From: an uncultured Erythrobacter sp.
GTDB lineage: Bacteria; Pseudomonadota; Alphaproteobacteria; Sphingomonadales; Sphingomonadaceae
Length of the DNA stretch: 64,000 bases
Direction: 5' to 3'
NCBI GenBank assembly: GCA_947488155.1
Contig: CANKYK010000002.1
Span: 378,001 to 442,000 of the forward strand
Below the pieces are notes generated by a model. The model had not been told where the DNA came from and did not search any database. It saw only the letters and a list, made by a program, of their open reading frames with translations. Shown in pieces: positions 19,981 to 28,661 of the stretch (positions within the stretch are counted from its first letter, which is position 1; every line of letters begins with the position of its first letter). The position numbers were made by a program, and so were the translations under genes.

Positions 19981-21147
19981 ATGACTGAACTACCCGCCGA
20001 GCCGGCGCTTAAGCCTGCTCGTCCGCAATTTTCATCCGGTCCGACCGTTAAGTTCCCCGGATGGTCCCTCGACAAATTGAAAACCGAATCGCTCGGGCGC
20101 TCGCACCGCTCGGCCGTTGGAAAGTCGCGTCTTAAATACGCAATCGACCTATCCAAAGAGATGCTGGGCGTGCCCGAGGATTACCTCGTCGGCATCATGC
20201 CCGCCTCTGACACTGGCGCACTGGAATGCGCGATGTGGACCATGCTGGGCCAAGGCCCCGCGACCGTTGCGGCGTGGGAAAGCTTTGGCAATGTCTGGAT
20301 CCAGGATGCGGTGAAGCAGCTGAAGCTGCCAAACCTGCAAGTGCTGGATGCCGATTATGGCGAGATCCCCGATCTCCACTCAATTCCGCAGGACAATGAC
20401 GTTGTCTTCACCTGGAACGGCACGACCTCTGGCGCGAAAATTCCGAACACGGACTGGCTGGAGCGGGGCCGTAAAGGCGTGACCATCAATGACGCCACCA
20501 GCGCGATCTTCGCGCAGGAAATGGACTGGGCGAAGCTCGATGCGACGACCTATTCGTGGCAAAAGGTGATGGGATCAGAGGCGCAGCACGGGATGTTGAT
20601 CCTCTCTCCCAAAGCGGTTGACCGGATCGAAAGCTATGATCCAGAATGGCCGCTGCCCAAGCTTTTCCGCCTGAAAAAGGGTGATAAAATCAATCGCGGC
20701 ATCTTTGAAGGCGCTACGATCAACACGCCGTCTTTGCTGGCGACCGAGGATTACATCGCGGCGCTCGAATGGGCGCAGGCGCTGGGTGGGCGCAAGGCGA
20801 TGTTTGAACGCGCCGATGCCAATGCCGCAATCGTGAACGATTGGATCGAGGCGACGCCTTGGCTCAAGAACATGGTCAGCGATCCGGCCAAGCGCACCAA
20901 CACCGGTGTGTGCATGAAGTTCACCGGCGAATGGTACGAAAACCTGTCGGCTGACGATCAGGCCGCCGTGCCGAAGAAGATCGTCAAAATGCTGGAAGAA
21001 CGGCATATTGGCTATGATTTCAACGGCTATCGCGACGCCCCGCCATCCCTTCGCATTTGGTGCGGCGGCACGGTTGAGCAAGAGGATCTGAAACGCCTCT
21101 TGCCATGGATCGAGTGGGCTTACGCACACGTAAAAGCTGAGCTCTAA
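19981..21147 (+). CDS. serC: Phosphoserine aminotransferase
   Basis: Second step of serine synthesis: transaminates 3-phosphohydroxypyruvate with glutamate. The 388-residue form starts at the ATG at 19981 right after AAGGAGAG. It belongs to the longer archaeal/alphaproteobacterial SerC type, with FSSGPTVKFPGW at the N-terminus, VVFTWNGTTSGAKIP, DATSAIFAQEMDW (Asp binding the PLP nitrogen) and YSWQKVMGSE carrying the Schiff-base Lys195. serA follows after 123 bases that contain an inverted repeat. Expression is probably controlled by the leader hairpin. Confidence 0.95.
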   Translation: MTELPAEPALKPARPQFSSGPTVKFPGWSLDKLKTESLGRSHRSAVGKSRLKYAIDLSKEMLGVPEDYLVGIMPASDTGALECAMWTMLGQGPATVAAWESFGNVWIQDAVKQLKLPNLQVLDADYGEIPDLHSIPQDNDVVFTWNGTTSGAKIPNTDWLERGRKGVTINDATSAIFAQEMDWAKLDATTYSWQKVMGSEAQHGMLILSPKAVDRIESYDPEWPLPKLFRLKKGDKINRGIFEGATINTPSLLATEDYIAALEWAQALGGRKAMFERADANAAIVNDWIEATPWLKNMVSDPAKRTNTGVCMKFTGEWYENLSADDQAAVPKKIVKMLEERHIGYDFNGYRDAPPSLRIWCGGTVEQEDLKRLLPWIEWAYAHVKAEL

Positions 21148-21175
21148 GCTAGCTCGGCTACCCTCTTTTAGCATC

Positions 21176-21248
21176 CGTTCGTCCTGAGCCTGTCGAAGGA
21201 TGAACTCTCCCGCCCGTCGTTAATGCTTCGACAAGCTCAGCACGAACG
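21176..21248. repeat. Inverted pair of sphingomonad-type intergenic repeats
   Basis: CGTTCGTCCTGAGCCTGTCG (from 21176) and its inverted partner ending CAGCACGAACG at 21248 form ~23-base arms around a ~28-base loop. Another copy, CGTTCGCCCTGAGCTTGTCG, lies at 22975-22999. These repeats are common in the intergenic DNA of sphingomonads. Open frames that extend serA upstream to 21223 run through this repeat and are artefacts. Confidence 0.85.
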
Positions 21249-21270
21249 AGTCAGGGCAAAGGAAAACAAA

Positions 21271-22854
21271 ATGACCAAACCTAAAGTACTCATCTCTGAC
21301 AAGATGGACCCGAACGCAGCGCGTATTTTTGAAGAGCGCGGCTGTGATGTTGATGTGATCACCGGTGAGACCCCGGAAGAGCTGATTGCGCGGATCGGCG
21401 ATTATGATGGCCTCGCAATCCGTTCTTCCACCACTGTCACCCCCGCCGTTCTGGACGCTGCGACCAATCTGAAGGTCATCGGCCGCGCCGGCATTGGCGT
21501 CGACAATGTCGATATCCCCTATGCCAGCGGCAAAGGCGTGGTGGTGATGAACACCCCGTTCGGCAATTCGATCACCACCGCAGAGCATGCGATCGCGATG
21601 ATCATGGCGCTCGCCCGGCAAATCCCGGCGGCGAACGCTCGTACGCAGTCGGGCGAATGGCCGAAGAAGGATTTCATGGGCGTCGAGGTGACCGGCAAGA
21701 CGCTCGGCTTGATCGGCGCGGGCAATATTGGCGGGATCGTGGCCAGCCGCGCGCTTGGCCTGAAGATGAAAGTGATCGCCTATGATCCCTTCCTGACGGA
21801 GGAGCGCGCCGTGGAAATGGGCGCGGAGAAGGTCGATCTCGACACGCTGCTGAGCCGTGCGGACTTTGTCTCGCTGCACACGCCGCTGACCGATCAGACC
21901 CGCAACATACTCAGTCGTGAGCGGCTGGAGAATGCCAAGCCAGGCATCCGCATCGTCAATTGCGCCCGCGGCGGATTGATCGACGAGGCGGCGCTGAAAG
22001 ATTGCCTCGAAAGCGGGCAGGTCGCCGCCGCCGCGCTCGACGTGTTTGCCGAAGAACCAGCGAAGGAAAATCCGTTGTTCGGTGCGCCCAATTTCATCTG
22101 CACGCCGCACCTGGGCGCCTCCACCACTGAGGCTCAGGTCAATGTCGCGCTACAAGTGGCGGAGCAAATGGCCGATTATCTGGTCAATGGCGGCGTCACC
22201 AATGCGCTGAACATGCCTTCGCTTAGCGCCGAAGAAGCGCCGAAGCTGAAGCCTTACATGGCGCTGGCTGAAAAGCTCGGGAGCCTTGTGGGTCAGCTGG
22301 CCCACGGCAATCTCACCAAGATCAGCATTGAGCGCGAAGGCGCAGCCGCCGCCCTCAATGGCAAGCCTATCAGCGGCGCTGTTCTGGCGGGCCTGATGCG
22401 CCGTTATTCCGACACGGTGAACATGGTCAATGCACCGTATCTCGCCAAGGAACGCGGCCTCAACGTTAGCGAAGTGCGCCACGAGCGTGAGGGCGCGTAT
22501 AACACGCTCGTCCGCGTCACGGTGGAGACAGAGCAAGGTCCGCGCTCGGTCGCAGGCACTCTGTTCGGCAACACTGCGCCGCGTCTGGTGGAGATTTTCG
22601 GGATCGGTATCGAAGCCGATCTGGATGGCCACATGATGTATGTCGTCAACGAAGACGCACCGGGCTTTATCGGTCGCATCGGTACGCTGCTAGGTGATCA
22701 CGGCGTCAACATTGGCACTTTCCACCTGGGCCGCCGCGATGCGGGCGGCGAGGCGGTGCTGCTGCTCTCGCTTGATCAGCCTGTGACGGATGAAGTCGTC
22801 GCTGAGGCTGAAAAGGTCGAAGGCGTGAAGCTGGTCAAAGCGCTGGAGTTTTAA
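21271..22854 (+). CDS. serA: D-3-phosphoglycerate dehydrogenase
   Basis: First committed step of serine synthesis: oxidises 3-phosphoglycerate with NAD. The 527 residues form the long SerA type: catalytic and NAD domains (IGAGNIGGIVASRALG nucleotide loop, NCARGGLIDEAAL with catalytic residues, TPHLGASTTEAQ with catalytic His), an intervening ASB domain (about 320-450), and a C-terminal ACT domain for serine feedback starting at MMYVVNEDAPGFIG. The start at 21271 follows AAAGGA; earlier in-frame starts lie in a repeat. Confidence 0.96.
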   Translation: MTKPKVLISDKMDPNAARIFEERGCDVDVITGETPEELIARIGDYDGLAIRSSTTVTPAVLDAATNLKVIGRAGIGVDNVDIPYASGKGVVVMNTPFGNSITTAEHAIAMIMALARQIPAANARTQSGEWPKKDFMGVEVTGKTLGLIGAGNIGGIVASRALGLKMKVIAYDPFLTEERAVEMGAEKVDLDTLLSRADFVSLHTPLTDQTRNILSRERLENAKPGIRIVNCARGGLIDEAALKDCLESGQVAAAALDVFAEEPAKENPLFGAPNFICTPHLGASTTEAQVNVALQVAEQMADYLVNGGVTNALNMPSLSAEEAPKLKPYMALAEKLGSLVGQLAHGNLTKISIEREGAAAALNGKPISGAVLAGLMRRYSDTVNMVNAPYLAKERGLNVSEVRHEREGAYNTLVRVTVETEQGPRSVAGTLFGNTAPRLVEIFGIGIEADLDGHMMYVVNEDAPGFIGRIGTLLGDHGVNIGTFHLGRRDAGGEAVLLLSLDQPVTDEVVAEAEKVEGVKLVKALEF

Positions 22855-22875
22855 GGTTTTTTCTCTCACGGCAAT

Positions 22876-22962
22876 CCGGCCCGCTATTCAGCGGGCCGGT
22901 GCCTCCGAGGGGCGGCCTAGCCGGCCAGCGGGCAGTCGCCCTTGCGGTTCGCGGTGCGAACC
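22876..22962 (+). repeat. Multi-hairpin repeat family 2, copy D
   Basis: Consecutive hairpins between serA and hisZ: CCGGCCCGCT-ATTC-AGCGGGCCGG (22876-22899), a GGCCTAGCCGGCC middle hairpin, GGGC-AGTC-GCCC, and GGTTCGC-GGT-GCGAACC (22946-22962). The order and the ATTC/AGTC loops match the copy at 25531-25623. It is the most divergent of four copies in this window. Confidence 0.7.
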
Positions 22963-22974
22963 GATGCAATATTC

Positions 22975-22999
22975 CGTTCGCCCTGAGCTTGTCGAAGGG
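22975..22999 (+). repeat. Sphingomonad-type repeat, single copy
   Basis: Near-identical to the left arm of the inverted pair at 21176-21248 (CGTTCGCCCTGAGCTTGTCG plus AAGGG). It lies directly before hisZ and has no inverted partner here. Confidence 0.8.
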
Positions 23000-23025
23000 C
23001 TGCTCTTATTCTAGCGCGCACCTGT

Positions 23026-24132
23026 ATGACCAATACCGACAATCTCCTGCCCGTTGGGCTTGCCGACCGTTTGCCCGCCACGGCAAGCCGCATCACCCGC
23101 GCCATGCGCGCCAGCCTGGATGCGCTGCAAGCCCACGGCTATGACCGGGTGCGCCCACCGCTGCTCGAATTTGAGCAATCCCTGGCCGCGCGTATGGAGA
23201 GGGTGAAGACCCGCAACGCCTTTCGCTTTGTTGATCCAGACAGCCTGCGCACGCTCGCCCTGCGCAGCGACATTACCCCGCAAATCGGGCGCATCGCGGC
23301 GACCAGCATGGCAGATGTCCCGCGACCGCTGCGCCTCGCCTATTGTGGTGACACTGCTCTGATTCGGGCGGACCAACTAGACCCGGCGCGAGAGCGCCTG
23401 CAATTGGGTGCGGAGCTGATCGGGGCGGACACCGCAGAGGCAGCGGGCGAGATCGTCGCGCTGGCGGTGGAGGCTCTGCGCGCAGCGGGCCTGACCGGGA
23501 TTTCGGTCGATTTCACTTTGCCTGATCTGGTCGACACTTTGGCCTTAAAGGCGATGCCGCTGACCGCTGAACAGGCCGAGGATGTCCGGCGCGAGCTCGA
23601 TACTAAGGATGCTGGCGGGTTGAAGCAGGTGGGCGGCGAAGCGTACCTTCCGCTGCTCTATGCGACCGGCGATTTTGCCGAGGCACGTGATAAGCTGCGT
23701 GCGATTGACGCAGGCGGCGCCTTGTCCAGCCGGATTAAGGGGCTTGAGGCGATTGCCGCGCGGGTGGGCGGTGCTGCGCGTATCACGCTCGACCCGACAG
23801 AACGCCACGGCTTTGAATATCAAAGCTGGTTCGGCTTTACGATCTATGCCGAGGGGGTGCGCGGGGCCGCCGGACGTGGCGGCACCTATCGGATCAGCGG
23901 CAGCGACGAGGCCGCAACCGGCTTCACGCTCTATGTCGATGCCGTGGCCGAGGCCGCGCCCGAGGCGGAGTCGGCGAGCACGCTCTATCTGCCGGTGGGC
24001 TATGATGAAGACGTAGCCGCGCGCCTGCGCGCGATTGGCTGGCGCACGATTGCGCAACTTGGCGAAGGCGAAGATGCGAAGGCGCTGGGCTGCACGCATG
24101 TGCTTGAGGGTGCCGAGGCGGTGCCGCTTTAG
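23026..24132 (+). CDS. hisZ: ATP phosphoribosyltransferase regulatory subunit
   Basis: A 368-residue class II aminoacyl-tRNA synthetase-like protein that lacks tRNA charging and forms a complex with the short HisG in histidine synthesis. Family marks: LPVGLADRLPATA at the N-terminus, motif 2-like AFRFVDPDSLRTLALRSDIT, and GFEYQSWFGFTIYAEG then GRGGTYRISG in motif 3. The HisS-specific anticodon domain is absent. No hisG is in the window; purA lies about 1.6 kb downstream beyond an AT-rich insertion. Confidence 0.92.
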   Translation: MTNTDNLLPVGLADRLPATASRITRAMRASLDALQAHGYDRVRPPLLEFEQSLAARMERVKTRNAFRFVDPDSLRTLALRSDITPQIGRIAATSMADVPRPLRLAYCGDTALIRADQLDPARERLQLGAELIGADTAEAAGEIVALAVEALRAAGLTGISVDFTLPDLVDTLALKAMPLTAEQAEDVRRELDTKDAGGLKQVGGEAYLPLLYATGDFAEARDKLRAIDAGGALSSRIKGLEAIAARVGGAARITLDPTERHGFEYQSWFGFTIYAEGVRGAAGRGGTYRISGSDEAATGFTLYVDAVAEAAPEAESASTLYLPVGYDEDVAARLRAIGWRTIAQLGEGEDAKALGCTHVLEGAEAVPL

Positions 24133-24189
24133 GATGCTCTGTTACTGCGTGATCCTGCGCTTGGGTCAGAATCAAAACACCAGGCACGT

Positions 24190-24234
24190 CATCCTGAACT
24201 AGGTTGGTCTTTGGCCAACTGCGCTTCCAGGATA
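24190..24234. repeat. Intergenic hairpin repeat family 3, copy 1
   Basis: ATCCTGAA at the left and TTCCAGGAT at the right, with GGTTGG/CCAAC inside, form a branched or interrupted stem. Same core as the two copies that follow. Confidence 0.65.
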
Positions 24235-24258
24235 ACAAGCCCCATCACAATCATCGTC

Positions 24259-24279
24259 ACCCTGAACTTGGTTCAGGGT
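24259..24279. repeat. Intergenic hairpin repeat family 3, copy 2
   Basis: ACCCTGAAC-TTG-GTTCAGGGT is a perfect 9-bp stem with a 3-base loop, the common sphingomonad CCTGAACTTGGTTCAGG repeat. Confidence 0.8.
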
Positions 24280-24320
24280 CGATCACCAGCGCGGCATGCT
24301 TGGTTCTGACTTGGCGATGG

Positions 24321-24341
24321 ATGCTGAACTGAATTCAGCAT
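24321..24341. repeat. Intergenic hairpin repeat family 3, copy 3
   Basis: ATGCTGAA-CTGAA-TTCAGCAT is a perfect 8-bp stem. The stem differs from copy 2 at paired positions, so the fold is kept. Confidence 0.8.
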
Positions 24342-24522
24342 GACGAGCTTTGTGAGGGGAATACATGAGCGCCCCAAGGAAACAGTAAGAAAGTTAAGCT
24401 ACTCTTCGCAGCATGATTGGGGCCTTCCCCATCCACCCGGTTGTGGCGCGCAGCGTCGATCCAGAAGTGCTGGAGAAAATGCGGGTTAAGGTCGAGTAGG
24501 AAAGCGGAGGCGAGCAAGCTTA

Positions 24523-24756
24523 ATGCGCAGTATTACAGTTTTTGCCATATTTATCATTGTGGCTGGAGCACTCGTTTCTGCTCAGTTTTGGAAGGGCCCG
24601 CTTGAGGCATCGGCCAATAAAGGGCGTGCATTTGCTGATTTGGCAAATTGGTTGGTTGAGAGATTGGGGCCGCTTGGGGCATCGGCAATTGTGATGCTCG
24701 TGGCCACTGGATTGGCGGCTATCGCTTTGCGTCGTTCGAACATTGATAGGCGCTGA
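24523..24756 (+). CDS. Small two-helix membrane protein, unknown function
   Basis: A 77-residue protein with two hydrophobic helices (SITVFAIFIIVAGALVSAQF near 3-22 and GASAIVMLVATGLAAIALRR near 51-70). A GGAGG site lies about 13 bases upstream. The gene and its neighbour at 24772 are AT-richer than hisZ and purA on either side and interrupt an otherwise housekeeping stretch, so they were probably acquired. No family was recognised. The three-base gap to the GTG of the next open frame suggests one transcript. Confidence 0.6.
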   Translation: MRSITVFAIFIIVAGALVSAQFWKGPLEASANKGRAFADLANWLVERLGPLGASAIVMLVATGLAAIALRRSNIDRR

Positions 24757-24771
24757 CAGGTGAAAGAAGAT

Positions 24772-25239
24772 ATGATTATTGACCGGAAAAATGTTCAGCT
24801 GAAGCCTGCAAGAGAAGTCATAAATAACTCAATTCACCTGATTGAAGATGCGGAAATTGACCTTAGCAGTGGGTTTGTATTTTTCTTCACCAAAATCGGG
24901 CGGGGCGACTTTGATGAAAATGAGGTTAGCTTTCGAATGGATTGGAAGGATTTAGATGATCCTCAATCGCATTTGAGATTCTTTGGCTCTTTGCAAGCAT
25001 TTGAAGTCTCACTCGAAGATGGTGTTCGAAGTTACGATATGGACTTTCATCAGTTCGAGAGAATGAAAGAGAGGTCCGGTCGAAAAGAACCAGATATACT
25101 GAAAAATTCCATAAGTATTGCCGGGAATGAGTTGGAATTTCTCGAATATATGCGTGGTTGCTTGGAGATTTTGGCAGCGAAGTACGATTATCAAGCAGAT
25201 CGCGTGAGAATCAATGACGTTTCGGGGAGATTGTCATGA
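24772..25239 (+). CDS. Acidic cytoplasmic protein of unknown function (acquired)
   Basis: A 155-residue protein, taking the ATG at 24772 with GAAAGAAG upstream; a GTG at 24760 would add four residues. No signal peptide or membrane helix. The composition is charged and aromatic-rich (FVFFFTKIGRGDFDENEVSF, MDFHQFERMKERSGRK), giving an alternating strand pattern and a C-terminal helix. Codon use is AT-richer than in the neighbours. Its place after a two-helix membrane protein, in a foreign-looking insertion, resembles small immunity- or defence-type pairs, but no motif supports a function. Confidence 0.6.
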   Translation: MIIDRKNVQLKPAREVINNSIHLIEDAEIDLSSGFVFFFTKIGRGDFDENEVSFRMDWKDLDDPQSHLRFFGSLQAFEVSLEDGVRSYDMDFHQFERMKERSGRKEPDILKNSISIAGNELEFLEYMRGCLEILAAKYDYQADRVRINDVSGRLS

Positions 25240-25425
25240 CCACACCGTTCACCGACCCGAGTTCCGGCGACAGTATACTTAATTCGCGGCAAAAGATGCT
25301 AATGAGTTTTGCCTAATGGTGTGGTGGTGGCCTTGGGCTATCAATTTTCCTACTTAGCCCCCGCCCGCTAAGGATGACCCATGCTTTTGCTCCCCATTCC
25401 CCAACCTCCCACTAATCGACTAACT

Positions 25426-25495
25426 CGATCAATCGGCGCGTCTGTGATCGATTGGTTTTTTGGCCCAGTACTGCGTTCCAGCCGTTCCAAGCGTG
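25426..25495 (-). pseudogene. Peptide remnant shared with 58494-58580
   Basis: Read on the minus strand this encodes ARLERLERSTGPKNQSITD then APIDR. The plus-strand sequence at 58494 encodes ARLEQLEQCSGEKNQSITE then LLIDR. The two stretches match at most DNA positions and in the same frame, so both look like copies of one coding fragment. The parent gene is unknown. Confidence 0.5.
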
Positions 25496-25530
25496 CTTCA
25501 CTAGCGACGGACGGAGGCGTTCTTGTGGTT

Positions 25531-25623
25531 CCGCACGCTATCCAGCGTGCGATGTCCTCGCGGCTTGCGGACAAGTCCGCGCCGCTGCGGGCGGCCAGTC
25601 GGCCTTGCGGCGCTTCGCGCCGT
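25531..25623 (+). repeat. Multi-hairpin repeat family 2, copy C
   Basis: Hairpin 1 GCACGCT-ATCC-AGCGTGC, linker with GATGTCCTCGC, hairpin 2 GCGGAC-AA-GTCCGC, linker GCCGCTGCGGGC, hairpin 3 GGCC-AGTC-GGCC, then CTTGCGGCGC with a small GCGC-TTC-GCGC hairpin. The linkers match those of the copies at 39872-39946 and 63212-63296, while the stems differ in sequence but still pair. Confidence 0.75.
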
Positions 25624-25746
25624 GCTCCGCGATCAAGCCACTGGGTATGGTCCGTGATACTCCCTTGCTCTTGCCTGCGCGACGCCCTAGGTCCGCGCGG
25701 TTTGTCGGGTCACACCTTCCCTACCGAATCAGCATGAAAGTAGAGC

Positions 25747-27036
25747 ATGGCTAACGTCACCGTAATCGGCGCCCAATGGGGCGATGAAGGCAAAGGCAAG
25801 ATCGTCGATTGGCTCGCCAGCCGCGCCGACGCCGTTGTCCGCTTCCAGGGCGGTCATAACGCCGGCCATACGCTGGTGATCGATGGCGAGGTCTACAAGC
25901 TCAGCCTGCTGCCATCGGGCATCGTCAGCGGCACGATGAGCATGATCGGCAATGGCGTGGTGCTGGACCCGTGGGCTTTGCGCGAGGAAGTGCAGAAGCT
26001 GGAAGGCCAGGGCGTTGCGATCAATGACGACAATCTGGCGATTGCGGACAATTGCCCGCTGATCCTGTCGGTGCACCGCGATCTCGACGCGTTGCGCGAG
26101 ACCGCGGCGGGCAAGGGCAAGATCGGCACCACCGGGCGCGGGATTGGCCCGGCTTACGAAGACAAGGTCGGACGCCGCGCGATCCGCGTGTGCGATCTGG
26201 CGCATCTCGACCGGTTGGAGCCGCAGCTCGACCGGCTGTGCGCGCACCATGACGCGCTGCGCGCAGGCTTTGACCAGCCGCCCGTCGACCGTGAGGCGAT
26301 CCTGGCGGAGCTGGCCGATGTTGCCGACTTCGTCCTGCGCTTTGCGCAGCCTGTGTGGAAGCGCCTCAAGAAGGTGCGCAAGGCAGGCGCGAAGATCCTG
26401 TTCGAAGGCGCGCAGGGCGTGCTGCTGGATGTCGATCACGGCACCTATCCGTTCGTCACCAGCTCCAACACTGTCAGCGGTACGGCCGCCAGCGGCAGCG
26501 GGCTTGGCCCGAATGCCACCGGCTTTGTGCTGGGCATTGTGAAGGCTTACACGACGCGGGTTGGCAGCGGACCGTTCCCGACCGAGCTTGATGACGAGAT
26601 CGGCCAGGGCATTGGCGAGCGTGGCCATGAGTTTGGCACCGTCACCGGGCGCCAGCGGCGAGTCGGCTGGTTCGATGCAGTGTTGGTGCGGCAAACCTGC
26701 GCGATCAGCGGCGTGACCGGGATTGCGCTGACTAAGATCGACGTGCTCGACGGGCTGGAAACGGTGAAGATCTGCACCGGATACCGGCTGCGCGGCAATG
26801 TGCTCGACTACTTCCCCAGCCATTCGGCGGATCAGGCCGAGGTCGAGCCGATCTATGAAGAGATGGAAGGGTGGAGCGAGAGCACGGTTGGTGCGCGCTC
26901 TTATGTCGATCTGCCCGCCAATGCGATCAAGTACATTCAGCGCGTGCAGGAGCTGATCGAGACGCCTGTGTCGCTGGTGTCGACCAGCCCAGAGCGTGAC
27001 GATACGATCCTGATGAAGGATCCCTTTGAGGACTAG
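25747..27036 (+). CDS. purA: Adenylosuccinate synthetase
   Basis: Commits IMP to AMP: joins IMP and aspartate using GTP. Full length at 429 residues, with WGDEGKGK (11-18, catalytic Asp13), GGHNAGHT (about 38-45, catalytic His), [11 protein letters not shown] and [14 protein letters not shown], plus the C-terminal base-binding region near [12 protein letters not shown]. It starts at an ATG preceded by AGTAGAG. It stands after repeats and probably has its own promoter. Confidence 0.98.
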   Translation: MANVTVIGAQWGDEGKGKIVDWLASRADAVVRFQGGHNAGHTLVIDGEVYKLSLLPSGIVSGTMSMIGNGVVLDPWALREEVQKLEGQGVAINDDNLAIADNCPLILSVHRDLDALRETAAGKGKIGTTGRGIGPAYEDKVGRRAIRVCDLAHLDRLEPQLDRLCAHHDALRAGFDQPPVDREAILAELADVADFVLRFAQPVWKRLKKVRKAGAKILFEGAQGVLLDVDHGTYPFVTSSNTVSGTAASGSGLGPNATGFVLGIVKAYTTRVGSGPFPTELDDEIGQGIGERGHEFGTVTGRQRRVGWFDAVLVRQTCAISGVTGIALTKIDVLDGLETVKICTGYRLRGNVLDYFPSHSADQAEVEPIYEEMEGWSESTVGARSYVDLPANAIKYIQRVQELIETPVSLVSTSPERDDTILMKDPFED

Positions 27037-27132
27037 GTTAGTCCGGCTGGCGCAGCAACTGCGTCCCTGCTTGGGACATGGGAAGCGATGCGCAATTGCG
27101 CGTGGGGTGACCTCGCGTTACTCTGGATCCGT

Positions 27133-27711
27133 ATGAAGCGCCTGTTTGCCTTGATTGCTCTGATGCTTACCGCGTCCTGCGTTGGCCCATCGAGCGAAAC
27201 TTCAGCGGATGCTACGCCGGATGCTCGGGTGCATACCGGAGCCTATCCGATACCACCTGCGGGCGCATCGCGCAGTGTGCCGAGGCGCGGCGCGCGCTTG
27301 GCCGACTACCTCATTGTCGACAAGTCAAAGCGGATGCTGGTCGCCTACAACAATGGCCGCCCGATCCGCGCCTATTACGGATTGCAGTTTGGCGATGCGC
27401 CAGCGGGGCACAAACGCTTTGAGGGCGATGAGCGCACGCCAGAGGGCCTCTACACCATCGACACGCGCAACCCGCAAAGCAGCTATCACCTCAGCCTGCG
27501 GATCAACTACCCCAACGCAAATGACCGCAACTTTGCCGCGCAATATGGCCGTTCGGCGGGCGGTGACATCTTCATCCATGGCCAGCCTAATGGCGCGGGC
27601 CGGCGGATGCGCGGGGATTGGACCGATGGGTGCATCGCGCTCTCTAACGCAGAGATTGAGGAGCTGTGGCGTCTCGTACCCGATGGCACCCCGATCGAGA
27701 TCCGGCCCTAA
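27133..27711 (+). CDS. L,D-transpeptidase (YkuD) lipoprotein
   Basis: A 192-residue exported protein. MKRLFALIALMLTASC is a lipoprotein signal with lipid-bearing Cys16, so the ATG at 27133 is preferred to 27088. The YkuD domain spans about residues 58-190, with FIHGQPNG (His149) and TDGCIAL (nucleophile Cys167), the H-x14+-[ST]xGC pattern of the family. Such enzymes form 3-3 peptidoglycan cross-links or attach proteins to peptidoglycan. The TDGC variant replaces the more usual S-x-GC, with no expected loss of function. Confidence 0.9.
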   Translation: MKRLFALIALMLTASCVGPSSETSADATPDARVHTGAYPIPPAGASRSVPRRGARLADYLIVDKSKRMLVAYNNGRPIRAYYGLQFGDAPAGHKRFEGDERTPEGLYTIDTRNPQSSYHLSLRINYPNANDRNFAAQYGRSAGGDIFIHGQPNGAGRRMRGDWTDGCIALSNAEIEELWRLVPDGTPIEIRP

Positions 27712-27717
27712 ACGTGG

Positions 27718-28098
27718 TTAGCTATCGCGCTCTTCGGCAAGCAGCGCGACTTGCACTTGCAGCTTCTTCACTTCGCGTAGGATCGTCAGCATGTTCATGC
27801 GGGCAAACATCCATTCTTTGACAAAGCCTTGCATCACAACGAGCCCTATCGAAAGCAGGCCCCATCCAACCATGGGTTCGAAGCCGTCGGCCGTGACTGC
27901 ACGATAGACTGCATAGAGTATTGCAATGCCGACTACGACTGCGACTGCAAAAACCAGCTTAGCCCAGCCTCCTAAATTACCGCTCATGCTGTCGCCGATC
28001 ATTTCGAACAGGCCGCGATCTTCTTCAAGCTGGCCGAGAAAGGCTTGATCGTCATCGTCAAGCGCGTCTTTGATGCGGTTATCAGTGCTGGTCATCAT
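27718..28098 (-). CDS. Membrane protein paired with ECF sigma factor (DUF6768-like)
   Basis: A 126-residue protein with an acidic N-terminus (KDALDDDDQAFLGQL), two hydrophobic helices (AKLVFAVAVVVGIAILYAVY, MVGWGLLSIGLVVMQGFV) and a C-terminal amphipathic helix (LTILREVKKLQVQVALL). The form matches DUF6768-type proteins encoded after ECF sigma genes. Its start overlaps the sigma gene stop by four bases. It may act as the membrane partner or anti-sigma factor, but no zinc-binding anti-sigma motif is present. Confidence 0.75.
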   Translation of the reverse strand: MMTSTDNRIKDALDDDDQAFLGQLEEDRGLFEMIGDSMSGNLGGWAKLVFAVAVVVGIAILYAVYRAVTADGFEPMVGWGLLSIGLVVMQGFVKEWMFARMNMLTILREVKKLQVQVALLAEERDS

Positions 28099-28661
28099 AT
28101 GTCTCCTTCAGTCGGTTCGGATAGCGCCGCCTTCAATTTGCGGCGCGCGTGAAACAGGCGGCTTTTGGCGGTGCCCATCGGGATCGATTGCACCGCGGCG
28201 ATTTCATTGAGCGTCAGCCCCTCCGCAAAGTGCAGATGCGCCGCAAACCTCTGATCCGGCGGCAGACTGGCAAAGGCTTGCCGCAGCGCGAGCGCGTCGC
28301 CCTGAGTAGCCCCTTGCGCTTCTTCTGATTCAGCTTGCGCTGTCCTATCCCGCTCGCGAATGCGCTTGCTCAGATGGGTCGCTCCGCGTCGGTGCAGGAT
28401 CGCAAAGGCATAGCTGCGAAACCGCGCCGGATCGCGCAGACCATTAATTCCTTTCCAAATCCCGATCCAGCATTCTTGTGCCAGATCGCACGCCAATTCG
28501 CGGTCGCCGGTGTAACGATAGGCCGCTCGGATCAGCCGAGTATTCCAGCGCTTATGTAGCCGGTTTAGCGCTTTGAGGTCGCCTTGCTGCACCATCACGA
28601 CGAGCAGTTCGTCGAACAGAATGCCGGGTTTCGGCGGGGCAGGGCGAGTTTGTTTGGTCAT
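28095..28661 (-). CDS. ECF-type RNA polymerase sigma factor
   Basis: A 188-residue sigma-70 protein with only regions 2 and 4. Region 2 includes RAAYRYTGDRELACDLAQECWIGIWK read across regions 2.1-2.3. Region 4 has the HTH around LNEIAAVQSIPMGTAKSRLF with the classic GTAKSRL recognition helix. Co-translated with the membrane protein at 27718-28098. Promoter targets are unknown; a GAACC-containing stretch before its own gene may be an ECF -35, but this is weak. Confidence 0.92.
   Translation of the reverse strand: MTKQTRPAPPKPGILFDELLVVMVQQGDLKALNRLHKRWNTRLIRAAYRYTGDRELACDLAQECWIGIWKGINGLRDPARFRSYAFAILHRRGATHLSKRIRERDRTAQAESEEAQGATQGDALALRQAFASLPPDQRFAAHLHFAEGLTLNEIAAVQSIPMGTAKSRLFHARRKLKAALSEPTEGDI

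Larger units (their letters stand above)
24133..24522. other. Gene-free repeat-rich stretch after hisZ
   Basis: Contains three TCAT-x-CTGAAC-type hairpins (listed separately) and then about 160 bases of lower-GC DNA without a supported gene. A 28-codon open frame at 24413-24499 ([20 protein letters not shown]...) lacks a ribosome site and may be a gene remnant. Confidence 0.7.
25240..25746. other. Gene-free stretch before purA
   Basis: Holds a minus-strand peptide remnant (25426-25495) and one multi-hairpin repeat (25531-25623). The 118-codon open frame at 25381-25737 runs through both repeats, has repeat-derived composition and is not treated as a gene. Confidence 0.7.

Noticed and set aside
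21220..22110. 296-codon minus-strand open frame
   Set aside because: Antisense to serA and its upstream repeat; no family features.
22876..25623. CRISPR-like repeats
   Set aside because: Repeats are few, far apart and internally paired, with no regular spacers and no cas genes.
25381..25737. 118-codon plus-strand open frame before purA
   Set aside because: It runs through a multi-hairpin repeat and a reverse-strand remnant; similar open frames arise wherever this repeat occurs.
25729..26823. 364-codon minus-strand open frame
   Set aside because: Fully antisense to purA, which has all catalytic motifs; the frame is a high-GC shadow.
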